Positions 9,654-17,891 of a DNA stretch of 64,000 nucleotides are shown here, piece by piece (position 1 is the first letter of the stretch; the number at the start of each line of letters is the position of its first letter). Position numbers and translations under genes: made by a program. The DNA comes from Gemmatimonadaceae bacterium. Its GTDB lineage: Bacteria; Gemmatimonadota; Gemmatimonadetes; Gemmatimonadales; Gemmatimonadaceae. The notes below the pieces were generated by a model. The model was given only the letters and a program-made list of their open reading frames with translations, had not been told where the DNA came from and ran no database searches. The stretch is from NCBI GenBank assembly GCA_014377535.1, contig JACMPK010000229.1, positions 1 to 64,000 of the forward strand. Direction: 5' to 3'.

Positions 9654-11726
9654 ATGCGCCGCGTCCCGCAGTCCATCGCACTCGCCGGCCTTCTCACGTT
9701 CAGCGGCCACGTGTCGCTCGGCGCGCAGCAGGCCCCGGCACCACCAGCCAACCGCCGGATCACCGTGGCCGACCATCTCGAATGGGAAGACGTCGGCGAT
9801 CCGCAGCTCTCCCCCGATGGCCGGCAGGTCGCGTTCACGCGCCGCAGCGTGGACAAGGTGAACGACAAATGGGACACGGCGATCTGGGTCATGAACGCCG
9901 ATGGATCGCGGCAGCGCAGTGTGATCGCCGGCACGTCGCCGCGCTGGTCGCCCGATGGCAGCAAGCTGCTGTTCATCGCAACGGGCCAGCCCACGGGCAT
10001 GCAGCTCTGGGTGCGCTTCATGGACGGTGATGCGGGCACCACGCAGCTCACGCGACTCACCGAGGCACCGACCGAGCCTGAGTGGTCGCCCGATGGATCG
10101 CAGATCGCGTTCCGCATGAACGTCCCGACACGCGAGACCTGGAACATCGCATTGCCGGCGCAGCCCAAGGGCGCAAAATGGACGGAATCGCCGCGCATCG
10201 TGCAACGATTGAATTATCGCTCCGATCGCATCGGCTTTACGGATGATGGCTACCAGCACCTGTTCGTGATGTCGGCCGAAGGCGGCCAGGCACGTGCCGT
10301 CACCAATGGCAACTGGAATCACAGCGCCGCGCGCTGGACGCCGGACAGCAAGGCACTGCTGTTCAGCAGCCTGCGGACCGCCGATTCCGAAGGGGCATGG
10401 CGTGAAACCGAGATTTATCGCGCGAATGTCAGCACGGGCATCATCGTTGGGCTCACGAGCCGCAAGGGTCCGGACAGCAACCCGATCGCATCGCCAGACG
10501 GCAAGCTGATCGCGTACACCGGCTACGATTCGACCGACGCGACGTGGAAGGATGCAAACATCTACCTGATGAATGCCGACGGCACGAATGCCCGCGCGCT
10601 CAATGCCGCGCTGGATCGTGCACCGCAGGGCATGATGTGGGCGCTGGACGGCAGCGGCGTGTATTACAACGTCGAGAACGAAGGCTATCGCAACCTGTAT
10701 TTCACCTCGCTCGCAGGCCAGACGCGACAGGTGACCACCGGCAAGCAGGTGCTCAGCGTGACCGACGTGGATCGCATGGGCAACATGGTCGGCATCCAGT
10801 CCACCGCGTTGCAGCCCAACGACATCGTGCGCTTCAACGTGCGCACGCCGTCGGCCGTCACGCGCCTCACGCACGTGAACGACGATGTGCTGGCCGGCAA
10901 GCAGCTGGGTCGCACCGAGGAAGTGTGGCTCACCAGCGTGGATGGATTCCGCGTCCAGGGCTGGATCGTGAAGCCGCCCGACTTCGATCCCGCGAAGAAG
11001 TACCCGTTGATGCTGGAGATTCACGGCGGTCCGCACGCCATGTACAACGGCGGGTTCAACCTCGCACGTCAGGATCATGTCGCGAACGGTTACGTGCTGC
11101 TCTACACCAACCCGCGCGGCTCCACGGGCTACGGCAGCGCCTTCGGCAACGCGATCAAGAATGCCTATCCCGGCAAGGACTTCGACGACCTGATGGCATC
11201 GGTGGACACGGTCATCAACCGCGGCTATGTGGACTCGAAGCGCCTGTACGTGTTCGGCTGCTCGGGCGGCGGCGTGCTGACGTCGTGGATCGTGGGCCAC
11301 ACCAATCGCTTTGCCGCGGCCAGTGCAAACTGCCCCGTCATCGACTGGCTCAGCTTCGTCGGCACCACCGACGGTGCCAGCTGGTACCGCAACTTCGCGC
11401 AGCTGCCATGGGTCGATCCGTCGGAGCATCTCCGCCGCTCGCCGCTGATGTACGTCGGCAACGTGAAGACGCCCACGATGCTGATGACGGGCGTGCAGGA
11501 CCTGCGCACGCCAATGCCGCAGACGGAGGAGTTCTACTCCGCGCTGAAGATGATGAAGGTCCCGACCGCCATGATCCGCTTCAACGAGGAGTGGCACGGC
11601 ACTTCGTCGAAGCCGTCGAACTGGATGCGCACGCAGCTCTACATGCGCAGCTGGTTCGACAAATGGCCGTCATCACCCGCCACGTCGTCTGCCGGCACCG
11701 GCATGAAGTCGGGCGTGACGCCGTAA
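9654..11726 (+). CDS. Secreted S9-family serine peptidase (acylaminoacyl/dipeptidyl peptidase type)
   Basis: A 690-residue exported peptidase. The start is the ATG before RRVPQSIALAG, which gives a clean signal peptide (cut after SLGAQ). The N-terminal half is a TolB-like beta-propeller with repeats of the type LSPDGRQVAFTR, WSPDGSKLLFIA, WSPDGSQIAFRM and SPDGKLIAY. The C-terminal alpha/beta hydrolase (from about residue 430) has HGGPHAMYNG, the nucleophile in FGCSGGGVLTSW (Ser about 536), Asp in TGVQDLRTPM (about 615) and His in EEWHGTS (about 647). The usual GxSxGG is here GCSGGG. Such enzymes release N-acyl or N-terminal residues from short peptides in the periplasm. Confidence 0.95.
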   Translation: MRRVPQSIALAGLLTFSGHVSLGAQQAPAPPANRRITVADHLEWEDVGDPQLSPDGRQVAFTRRSVDKVNDKWDTAIWVMNADGSRQRSVIAGTSPRWSPDGSKLLFIATGQPTGMQLWVRFMDGDAGTTQLTRLTEAPTEPEWSPDGSQIAFRMNVPTRETWNIALPAQPKGAKWTESPRIVQRLNYRSDRIGFTDDGYQHLFVMSAEGGQARAVTNGNWNHSAARWTPDSKALLFSSLRTADSEGAWRETEIYRANVSTGIIVGLTSRKGPDSNPIASPDGKLIAYTGYDSTDATWKDANIYLMNADGTNARALNAALDRAPQGMMWALDGSGVYYNVENEGYRNLYFTSLAGQTRQVTTGKQVLSVTDVDRMGNMVGIQSTALQPNDIVRFNVRTPSAVTRLTHVNDDVLAGKQLGRTEEVWLTSVDGFRVQGWIVKPPDFDPAKKYPLMLEIHGGPHAMYNGGFNLARQDHVANGYVLLYTNPRGSTGYGSAFGNAIKNAYPGKDFDDLMASVDTVINRGYVDSKRLYVFGCSGGGVLTSWIVGHTNRFAAASANCPVIDWLSFVGTTDGASWYRNFAQLPWVDPSEHLRRSPLMYVGNVKTPTMLMTGVQDLRTPMPQTEEFYSALKMMKVPTAMIRFNEEWHGTSSKPSNWMRTQLYMRSWFDKWPSSPATSSAGTGMKSGVTP

Positions 11727-11730
11727 CGGA

Positions 11731-11916
11731 ATGGAAATCCGGTGCGGTGATTGCGGCACCGTGCTGCCCGCTGATGTCACGATCTGTGCATCGTGCGGAC
11801 GCACGCTGGGATCGGCTCCGGCAAAAGGCCGACGACCGGGACTGCTGATCTGGGCCGCGGTTGCCGCGGCAGTGGAAGTGCTCATCACGCTGGCCATCAT
11901 GCGAAGCTGCGGCTGA
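11731..11916 (+). CDS. Small zinc-ribbon membrane protein
   Basis: A 61-residue protein starting 4 bases after the S9 peptidase stop. It has two CxxC pairs (CGDCGTVLPADVTICASCG), a zinc-ribbon of the rubredoxin-like type often found at the head of small membrane proteins, followed by one membrane helix (LLIWAAVAAAVEVLITLAIM). The function is unknown. Close spacing suggests co-transcription with the peptidase; the hairpin after it would end that transcript. Confidence 0.7.
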   Translation: MEIRCGDCGTVLPADVTICASCGRTLGSAPAKGRRPGLLIWAAVAAAVEVLITLAIMRSCG

Positions 11917-11935
11917 TCTTCGGCAGCACGACCAG

Positions 11936-11964
11936 CGGGAGGTGCCAGCAGGTGGCGCCTCCCG
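11936..11964 (+). terminator. Putative terminator hairpin
   Basis: Arms CGGGAGGTGCC and GGCGCCTCCCG pair with one G-T wobble around a 7-base loop, then TCTTCG. It sits 20 bases after the zinc-ribbon gene and 74 bases before the next start. Confidence 0.55.
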
Positions 11965-12037
11965 TCTTCGACATGCTGCCAGTGACACAATTTTTCGGTG
12001 TCGGCGTACAACGAGCATCCTCATCACTGGAGTCCGA

Positions 12038-12763
12038 ATGTCCCGTACCGCCATCCGCCGCGCGATCATGACTGCGGCGCTTGTCGTCCCGACCGCACTG
12101 TTCGCACAGAAGCCGACTGCCCAGGCGCTGTTCGACAAGCACGCCGCCGCCGTCGGCGGTATGGCGGCGTTCCGCGCCACCATGGCGCGCACGGAAGTCG
12201 GCACCGCTGAGATCACCTTCGCGAGCATCTCCGCCGGCTACGAGCGCAAGGTCGGTGGAGGGCGCATGCTGATGACGATCGACGTACCCGGCTTCGGCCA
12301 GGTACAACAAGGCTTCGACGGCACCATCGCCTGGGCCATGGACCCGCAATCGGGTGCCAGCAAAATGGACGCCGGCATGACGGCCGACGTGCTGTCGTCC
12401 ACGTCGCCCACGGCAGGACTCTGGGAATCAGGCAGCTACACCAGCGCCGAGGTGCTGGACGCCGCGGACTTCGAGGGTGCGAAGACCTGGCCGGTGAAGA
12501 TCGTGAGCAGAAGCGGTCGCACGCGCACCGTGTACTACGACCAGGCCACCGGCTTGAAGATCGGTGAAGTGATCCAGCAGCCCAGCGGCGAGCAGAAGAA
12601 CCTGTATTCCGCTTACAAGCGATTCGGCGCCATCTCCGTGGCCACGAAGGTCACGCAGGGCACACCGAATGGCGACATCATTCTGAGCACAACCGCCGTG
12701 ACGTTCGACGCCATCGACGCCGCCATTTTCGTGCTGCCTGCCGCCGTGAAGTCGCTGCCGTAG
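12038..12763 (+). CDS. Exported hypothetical protein
   Basis: A 241-residue protein with a signal peptide (AALVVPTALFAQ, start chosen at the ATG before SRTAIRRAIM). The mature part begins AQALFDKHAAAVGGMAAFRA, then a run of beta strands (YERKVGGGRMLMTIDVPGFG, VQQGFDGTIAWAMDP, KIVSRSGRTRTVYYDQATG). This pattern of helix then half-barrel is common in secreted proteins of environmental bacteria related to lipoprotein-localisation folds. It has no catalytic motif. Its stop is 23 bases from the stop of the convergent MFS gene. Function unknown. Confidence 0.75.
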   Translation: MSRTAIRRAIMTAALVVPTALFAQKPTAQALFDKHAAAVGGMAAFRATMARTEVGTAEITFASISAGYERKVGGGRMLMTIDVPGFGQVQQGFDGTIAWAMDPQSGASKMDAGMTADVLSSTSPTAGLWESGSYTSAEVLDAADFEGAKTWPVKIVSRSGRTRTVYYDQATGLKIGEVIQQPSGEQKNLYSAYKRFGAISVATKVTQGTPNGDIILSTTAVTFDAIDAAIFVLPAAVKSLP

Positions 12764-12785
12764 TTCCGTGGTCGCCCGATGCCTT

Positions 12786-14108
12786 CTACTCTCCGGTGTC
12801 GGGCCCATGCAGCCGCTTCAGGCGGCGCAGCGTTGGCGAGAATGTCGCCATCGACGCCACCACCATCAGCGTGGCCACGCCGCCAAGCAGCACGCTGTTC
12901 ACCGCGCCAAGCAGGCGCGCGGTCAGCCCGCTCTCGAACGCGCCGATCTCGTTTGCGCTGCCGATGAAGATGGAGTTCACGGCCATCACGCGACCCATCA
13001 CGTGTGGCGGCGTGCGTGCCTGCAGCAGCGTGGAGCGGATCACTACGCTCACACTGTCCACGGCACCGCCCATGGCCAGCAGCGCGCAGCTCAGCCACAC
13101 ATTGCGCGACAGCGCGAAACCGATGATGCTCAGCCCCCACGTGGCCACCGCGAACAGCAGCGTGCGACCCGCGTTCTTCATGGGCGGCTGGTGTGCGATC
13201 ACCAGCGCCATGCACACGGCACCCACTGCCGGCGCGGCACGCAGGTAACCCAGCCACTCGGGCGACACATGCAGCACGGTGCTGGTGAACACGGGCAGCA
13301 GCGCCGTGGCGCCGCCGAACAGCACCGCGAACATGTCCAGCGACAGCGCCGCGAGCACCAGCTTGTCGCGCAGCACGAAGCGCACACCTTCCAGAATTCC
13401 GGCACCGTCAGTGGAGTGTGCCGGCCCGATGACGCGCGGCGGCACCTGCACCACCGACATGCCCCAGAACGCGAGCAGCAGCAGCGCGAGCGTCGCGGCA
13501 TACGTGATGAGTGGCCCAGAGAACGCGAACATCAGGCCCCCGACTGCCGGTCCCACCACCGACGCGAACTGCCAGGTCGAGCTGCGCCAGGTTGCAGCAT
13601 TGGCATACAGCGTTGACGGCACGATCATGGTGCCGAGTGCCTGCCGCGCAGGCTGCAGGATCGCGCGTGCCACCCCGGACACCGCGAGCACGGCATAGAT
13701 CACAAGCGGCGACGACCAGGCAGTGGAGCCCACGCCACGCACCGTGCCGGATACGCGCGCATGCAAGCCGGTGGTCATGGCCAGGAACAGCGTCGCGCAG
13801 AGCACCAGCACGCCGATGCCGATCAGCGCCAGCCGCTTCCGGTCATGCCGGTCGGCCCACTGCCCAGCCGGCAGAGACAACGCCAGGAACGGCAGCACCT
13901 CGGCCAGCCCCGCCAAGCCGAGCGCGAGCGGATCGTTCGTTGCCGCATACAGCTGCCATGCGACCGCGATGCCCTGGATCTGCACGCCGACGGTCATCGC
14001 CATCAGGCTGATGATGAACCACCGGAACGCCGGGACGCGCAACGCGCCATAGGGGTCGTGCGGCGTCTCGCCTGCGCTCGGCACCGGTGTGGTGCCGGTG
14101 GTCTTCAC
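12786..14108 (-). CDS. MFS transporter, exporter type (EntS/MFS_3-like)
   Basis: A 440-residue, 12-helix major facilitator. The loop 2-3 signature is GQWADRHDRKRLALIG, the drug/siderophore exporter form, and the second-half counterpart is PPHVMGRVMAVNSIFIGSANEIGAFESG. It most resembles EntS-like exporters (MFS_3), which move siderophores, macrolides or other small molecules out. The ATG overlaps the stop of the M3 peptidase (ATGA), so the two are translated together. Such pairing could mean peptide export or clearance, but the substrate cannot be read from sequence. Confidence 0.92.
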   Translation of the reverse strand: MKTTGTTPVPSAGETPHDPYGALRVPAFRWFIISLMAMTVGVQIQGIAVAWQLYAATNDPLALGLAGLAEVLPFLALSLPAGQWADRHDRKRLALIGIGVLVLCATLFLAMTTGLHARVSGTVRGVGSTAWSSPLVIYAVLAVSGVARAILQPARQALGTMIVPSTLYANAATWRSSTWQFASVVGPAVGGLMFAFSGPLITYAATLALLLLAFWGMSVVQVPPRVIGPAHSTDGAGILEGVRFVLRDKLVLAALSLDMFAVLFGGATALLPVFTSTVLHVSPEWLGYLRAAPAVGAVCMALVIAHQPPMKNAGRTLLFAVATWGLSIIGFALSRNVWLSCALLAMGGAVDSVSVVIRSTLLQARTPPHVMGRVMAVNSIFIGSANEIGAFESGLTARLLGAVNSVLLGGVATLMVVASMATFSPTLRRLKRLHGPDTGE

Positions 14109-15814
14109 GGAACCGTCGAACCGCGCAGCATCTCGAGTCGTTCCTCGACCAGCTCCACCAGTTCACGCATGCCGTCGGCATCGAAGATCAGGCGCGCACC
14201 AGCCGCCGCATAGAGTTCAGGCAGCGTGCGCGTTCCGCCCAGTCGCAGCGCGGCCTTGTAGCCTGCCAGCGCAGCCTCGGGATCGCGGAGGCTGCGCTTC
14301 CATATCTGCAGTGCACCAAGCTGCGCGATACCGTACTCGATGTAGTAGAACGGCAGCTCGAAGATGTGCAGCTGGCGGTACCACCGCGCCGTGCGCTCGC
14401 GATCCAGCCCCGACCAGTCCACACCGACTTCGAAGCGCGCGCGCAGTGTCAGCCACGCCGCATCACGCGCGTTGCGGTCATGACCGTTGCCACTGGTGTA
14501 GATCCACCGTTGAAACGCATCGACACTTGCGATGTGCGGCAGCGCGAGCAGCACGTCCTCGAGGTGCGCAGCCTGCGCGCGCCGCGCCTGGTCCGGCGTG
14601 TAGTAACCCACCGGCAGCGCAAAATACGGCGCGGCGAGCATCTCCATGGACATGCTCGCGAGTTCTGCCGCCTCCGAACCCGTGCCGCGCTGCCAGATCA
14701 ACTCCTTGTCCGACGCGAGGTAGGCGTGGAAGCAATGCCCCGCCTCGTGCACCAGCGTCGTCACGTCATCGGACACGCCGACGGCGTTCATGAAGACGAA
14801 CGGCTGCTTGCGATGATGCAGCGTCGTGCAGTAGCCGCCGGGTGCCTTGTTCGGGCGGCTCTCGAGGTCCAGCAGGCCGTCGCACGCCATGTCGGCAAAC
14901 CGCTCGCCGAGCTCGGGATCCAGCGTCGAGAAGATCCGGCCACTCGTGGACACGAACTCGCTCGCATCGCGGAACGGCCGCAGCGGCGCCAGTCCATCCG
15001 GATCCACGGCCAGATCCCACGGACGGAGCGCGTCGACACCAAGGCGCTCGCGACGGTTTGCGTGCACGCGCGCGGCGGCAGGCGTGACCACCGCGGCGAC
15101 GGCGTCATGAAAGCGCGCGACATCGTCAGGCGTGTAGTCGTGACGATGCTTCGCCGCGAACGTGAACGACTGGAAGTCGCTGAACCCGGATTCATGCGCG
15201 ACATCCTGCCGTAACTCGTACATGCGCTCGAACAGGTCGGCAAACTCCTCCCGATGCGCAAGGTACGCATCGGCGCCGGCACGGAACGCGCGCTCCCGCG
15301 CCGCGCGATCCTCCGCTTCCAGCAGCGGTTGCAGCTGGGGCACCGTGAGCACCCGGCCGTCGATCTCGACGCTCATGCCGCCGGCGATCTTCTGGTAGGC
15401 GGCGCTGAGCTGCTCGATCTGCGCGAATCGTTGCACGTTCGCCTCGCGGAAGATCGCGACCGTCGTGCGGAATTCACGAAGCAGCACGGCGATGTCCGCG
15501 TCATCGATGCCGGTCGCAATGAGCAGCTGCGCGAGCCCGGTCTGTCGCGCTTCCGCGTTCGGCTGGATCTCCGTCACGAAGCGCAGGTAACGCGCCTCGG
15601 CCGCTTCGTCTGCGGTATTACCGGTGTACTCGATCAGTGCGGTCGAGGACGCTTCGTTGACGAGCTCTTCGAGCTGTGACCACTGGCGCATCCACTCGCG
15701 TGCCGTCTCGCGCGTGGGGCTGGCGGCCGCGAGCGCGTCGTAATGGGCTGCGATGTCCTGCCAGGAAGCGTCAGCGAACTCGGCCGGCGAGTGCGGAAAG
15801 GAAAGCGGCGTCAC
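14105..15814 (-). CDS. M3-family oligoendopeptidase
   Basis: A thimet-type metallopeptidase of about 569 residues. The start is uncertain: GTG before TPLSFPHSPAEFADASW is chosen because the homologous region begins there. The frame is open to 15910 with another GTG at 15838, and none has a clear Shine-Dalgarno. The zinc site is LVHEAGHCFHAY (HExxH) with the third ligand Glu in the downstream GSEAAELASMSME. The C-terminal ELPFYYIEYGIAQLGALQIW is typical of the oligoendopeptidase F group. It degrades short peptides in the cytoplasm. First gene of a two-gene unit with the MFS exporter. Confidence 0.93.
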   Translation of the reverse strand: MTPLSFPHSPAEFADASWQDIAAHYDALAAASPTRETAREWMRQWSQLEELVNEASSTALIEYTGNTADEAAEARYLRFVTEIQPNAEARQTGLAQLLIATGIDDADIAVLLREFRTTVAIFREANVQRFAQIEQLSAAYQKIAGGMSVEIDGRVLTVPQLQPLLEAEDRAARERAFRAGADAYLAHREEFADLFERMYELRQDVAHESGFSDFQSFTFAAKHRHDYTPDDVARFHDAVAAVVTPAAARVHANRRERLGVDALRPWDLAVDPDGLAPLRPFRDASEFVSTSGRIFSTLDPELGERFADMACDGLLDLESRPNKAPGGYCTTLHHRKQPFVFMNAVGVSDDVTTLVHEAGHCFHAYLASDKELIWQRGTGSEAAELASMSMEMLAAPYFALPVGYYTPDQARRAQAAHLEDVLLALPHIASVDAFQRWIYTSGNGHDRNARDAAWLTLRARFEVGVDWSGLDRERTARWYRQLHIFELPFYYIEYGIAQLGALQIWKRSLRDPEAALAGYKAALRLGGTRTLPELYAAAGARLIFDADGMRELVELVEERLEMLRGSTVP

Positions 15815-15926
15815 GGCAGCAGATCGAAAGTGATTCACGGTGAGATGGGCGCCTGCACCACAGCTCACGCAGGCGTCGACCGCATCGCCGACCCATGCAC
15901 CGTGCTGCATTCTACCGCCTCAGGCA

Positions 15927-16244
15927 TCACACGCGAACCCCTGCAGTCCCGACTGCCAGCCACGATGGCGTGCGCGCCGCCGCAGCGGCGATTCCCCGCC
16001 GCAAGTCGCTTGGCAGCGAGGCGGCACCGCGTGCCTCGGCCTCCTGCACCAGCCGTAGCGCACCTGCCTGCGCGGCGAATGCGTCGAGCAGCGCCGCGGC
16101 TGCGCCAGGCACTTCCAGCGCATGGCGCATCAACGCATCCAATGGCGTCTCGCCAACGTTTAAAGCGCCAAACACGCCATGCACTACATCCAGCTGTGAA
16201 GCACGATTTGCCGTCTCGGTGGACGAATGACAGAGTGACACCAT
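15927..16244 (-). CDS. Hypothetical protein, alanine-rich
   Basis: A possible 105-residue protein. The ATG is preceded by GGAG seven bases upstream. Text such as VVHGVFGALNVGETPLDALMRHALEVPGAA reads as amphipathic helices, and codon usage looks like that of neighbours. No family is recognised. It is divergent from the gene at 16399 with 154 bases between them. It could be a chance frame, but the start signal and composition favour a gene. Confidence 0.5.
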   Translation of the reverse strand: MVSLCHSSTETANRASQLDVVHGVFGALNVGETPLDALMRHALEVPGAAAALLDAFAAQAGALRLVQEAEARGAASLPSDLRRGIAAAAARTPSWLAVGTAGVRV

Positions 16245-16398
16245 GTTCTCCGCTTTGGTGACATGCGTCCGAGTTGCCTGGAAGCACGACACCGGTTATG
16301 TGTTGCTTGACAATCCTTCGTATCCTGCCGTGGTCACGCCCTGCTGCATCGTCGCCGATGTAGTTGATGTCGGGCCCGGACTCTGGAGGAACACCGCC

Positions 16399-17283
16399 GT
16401 GGCGAACGCATCACACGCGATCTTCCCCGCGCCGCCCGCGAGCGGAGCGGACCTCGTCGATCGGCACTGGGCGGTCGATGCCATGCCGACCGCGCAGCGC
16501 CTCGCGACCCTCGCCGCTGCCGAAGCCGGTGAGATCTCGCTCAGCCTTCCCGCGATCCGCGAGTCCGCGCACACGCTCGCGACGGCCTACGAACTTGCGG
16601 CGCTCCTCGGACGCGACGCGCTCCGTTCCCGGTCTGCCAATGTCCCGGCGGCTCTCGAGCGCGCGGCGCTTCGTGTCGGTGCCGATCGTGCCTGCATGCT
16701 CCATCGTTCGCTCGGGCTGCAGATCGGGAGCGATGAAGAGGGGCTGCTCCGCCATGGCGTGCGGCTGTGCGCACTCGCCGCCGTCGCCGGTCCTGACGTC
16801 GTTTCGCAGACGCGCGCCTGGCTCAGCCAGACGGCCAATGCCGATCGCATGGCACAGGCGGAGCAGCATCGCACGAGCGCGAGCGACGACACGGCACGCC
16901 GCGGCGGCACGCCCATCTGGCTCATCTGGCGCCATCTCCTGCTGCATCCCGACGTGGCACGTCTGGAACAGCTCATTGCCGACCTCGCAGCGCTGCGTGA
17001 GCAACGGGGCGGTGTGACCGACCTCGCGCCGAGCACCAACGAGACGGAGCTGCGACTTCGCTTCCAGCAGTTCGTGCGTGAACGACTCGCCGATGCCGCT
17101 GGACTGCTGGCCATCGGGCTGCGCGGTCGCGGTAATGCGGAGGCCATCGCGTTCGAGATCACGGCGCAATGCACTGCGGCGCGATCCGCGTCGACCGGCG
17201 ATCCGAACCTCGATCTCCTTGCTGCGTGGCTGGAGCTCGCGGCGCTCACCGCGCTCGGCCCGCACCTGACGGCGACCCCCTGA
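16399..17283 (+). CDS. Hypothetical protein, all-helical
   Basis: A 294-residue protein with no signal peptide or membrane helix. The start is the GTG at 16399 because GGAGGA stands eight bases before it; an upstream in-frame ATG at 16243 has no such support. The sequence is strongly helical (LATLAAAEAGEISLSLPAI, VPAALERAALRVGADRA, LEQLIADLAALREQRGG). The composition, rich in Ala, Arg and Leu, resembles helical-repeat or regulatory proteins. No domain is recognised and no operon partner is present; it is followed by a 600-base non-coding stretch. Confidence 0.7.
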   Translation: MANASHAIFPAPPASGADLVDRHWAVDAMPTAQRLATLAAAEAGEISLSLPAIRESAHTLATAYELAALLGRDALRSRSANVPAALERAALRVGADRACMLHRSLGLQIGSDEEGLLRHGVRLCALAAVAGPDVVSQTRAWLSQTANADRMAQAEQHRTSASDDTARRGGTPIWLIWRHLLLHPDVARLEQLIADLAALREQRGGVTDLAPSTNETELRLRFQQFVRERLADAAGLLAIGLRGRGNAEAIAFEITAQCTAARSASTGDPNLDLLAAWLELAALTALGPHLTATP

Positions 17284-17841
17284 ACTGGATGCGCCGCCGG
17301 TCGACAGTGTCAGCCGAATGAGCGCGTGATCGTCTGGTGGTTGCGGCGCCGACATGAATGAATACCCCACCTGCGACGAGTGCCGTGTGACCATGCGTGC
17401 GATTTGCGCCGGTCGCGAGAACACAAGGGTACACTTCGCAACGTCACGTCACAATCCCGAACAAAACCCACGTAAGTCGTTGTGTACGTTGTGGATACGT
17501 TATCCACACGATGTCGACAAACGGTACAAGTCGTGATCCCGCAATCAGGTTGCCTCGCTTGCTGCCTGTGGAAATCGCAAAGTTGCGCTCTCGGTGCCAT
17601 ATCGACCTGCGTGAACGGTCGGCACTGACGGCTGAGGCAAACGCACCCATCATCTGCGCCGTCTGCGACACAGTCGCTGGACCGCAGGCGTGCGCGACAA
17701 GTGCTGCGCCCCACGTACTAACCGCGAACCAGTCGCCGCGACTGGCAGGCAATGCGTGCATCGGCGCGCCTGACTGACTTGCAGCAGTTGAAAGCCAATT
17801 TTCGCCAGCAGCTCTCGATACCACAGTGCCGAACGTCGAAC
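17284..17841. other. Long intergenic region without a convincing gene
   Basis: About 560 bases. Frames exist on both strands but none has a start signal or protein-like composition. GC content drops in 17,440-17,530. That part holds a DnaA-box-like palindrome, described separately, and a cluster of short GTACA/TGTAC words. Confidence 0.6.
17490..17508. promoter_or_regulatory. DnaA-box-like inverted pair
   Basis: TTATCCACA, the exact consensus DnaA box, at 17500-17508, is mirrored by TGTGGATA at 17490-17497, so the site is a palindrome TGTGGATA-CGT-TATCCACA. One perfect and one 8/9 box in opposed orientation are visible. No dnaA or dnaN gene is near, so replication origin function is not claimed. 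Confidence 0.4.
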
Positions 17842-17867
17842 GGGGCGCCTCCTCTCGGAAGCGCCCC
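17842..17867 (-). terminator. Putative terminator of the OmpA-family gene
   Basis: Arms GGGGCGC and GCGCCCC, extended inward by further pairing (CTCC/GGAA with one mismatch), 24 bases beyond the minus-strand stop. Confidence 0.55.
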
Positions 17868-17891
17868 ATTCGACTTCATCCTGCCGAATCC

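Noticed and set aside
17284-17841. Chromosomal replication origin
   Set aside because: Only one perfect DnaA box and no dnaA/dnaN nearby.
17310-17869. Proteins of 126-141 residues on both strands
   Set aside because: Opposed overlapping frames, no start signal, no family, and they span the DnaA-box palindrome.
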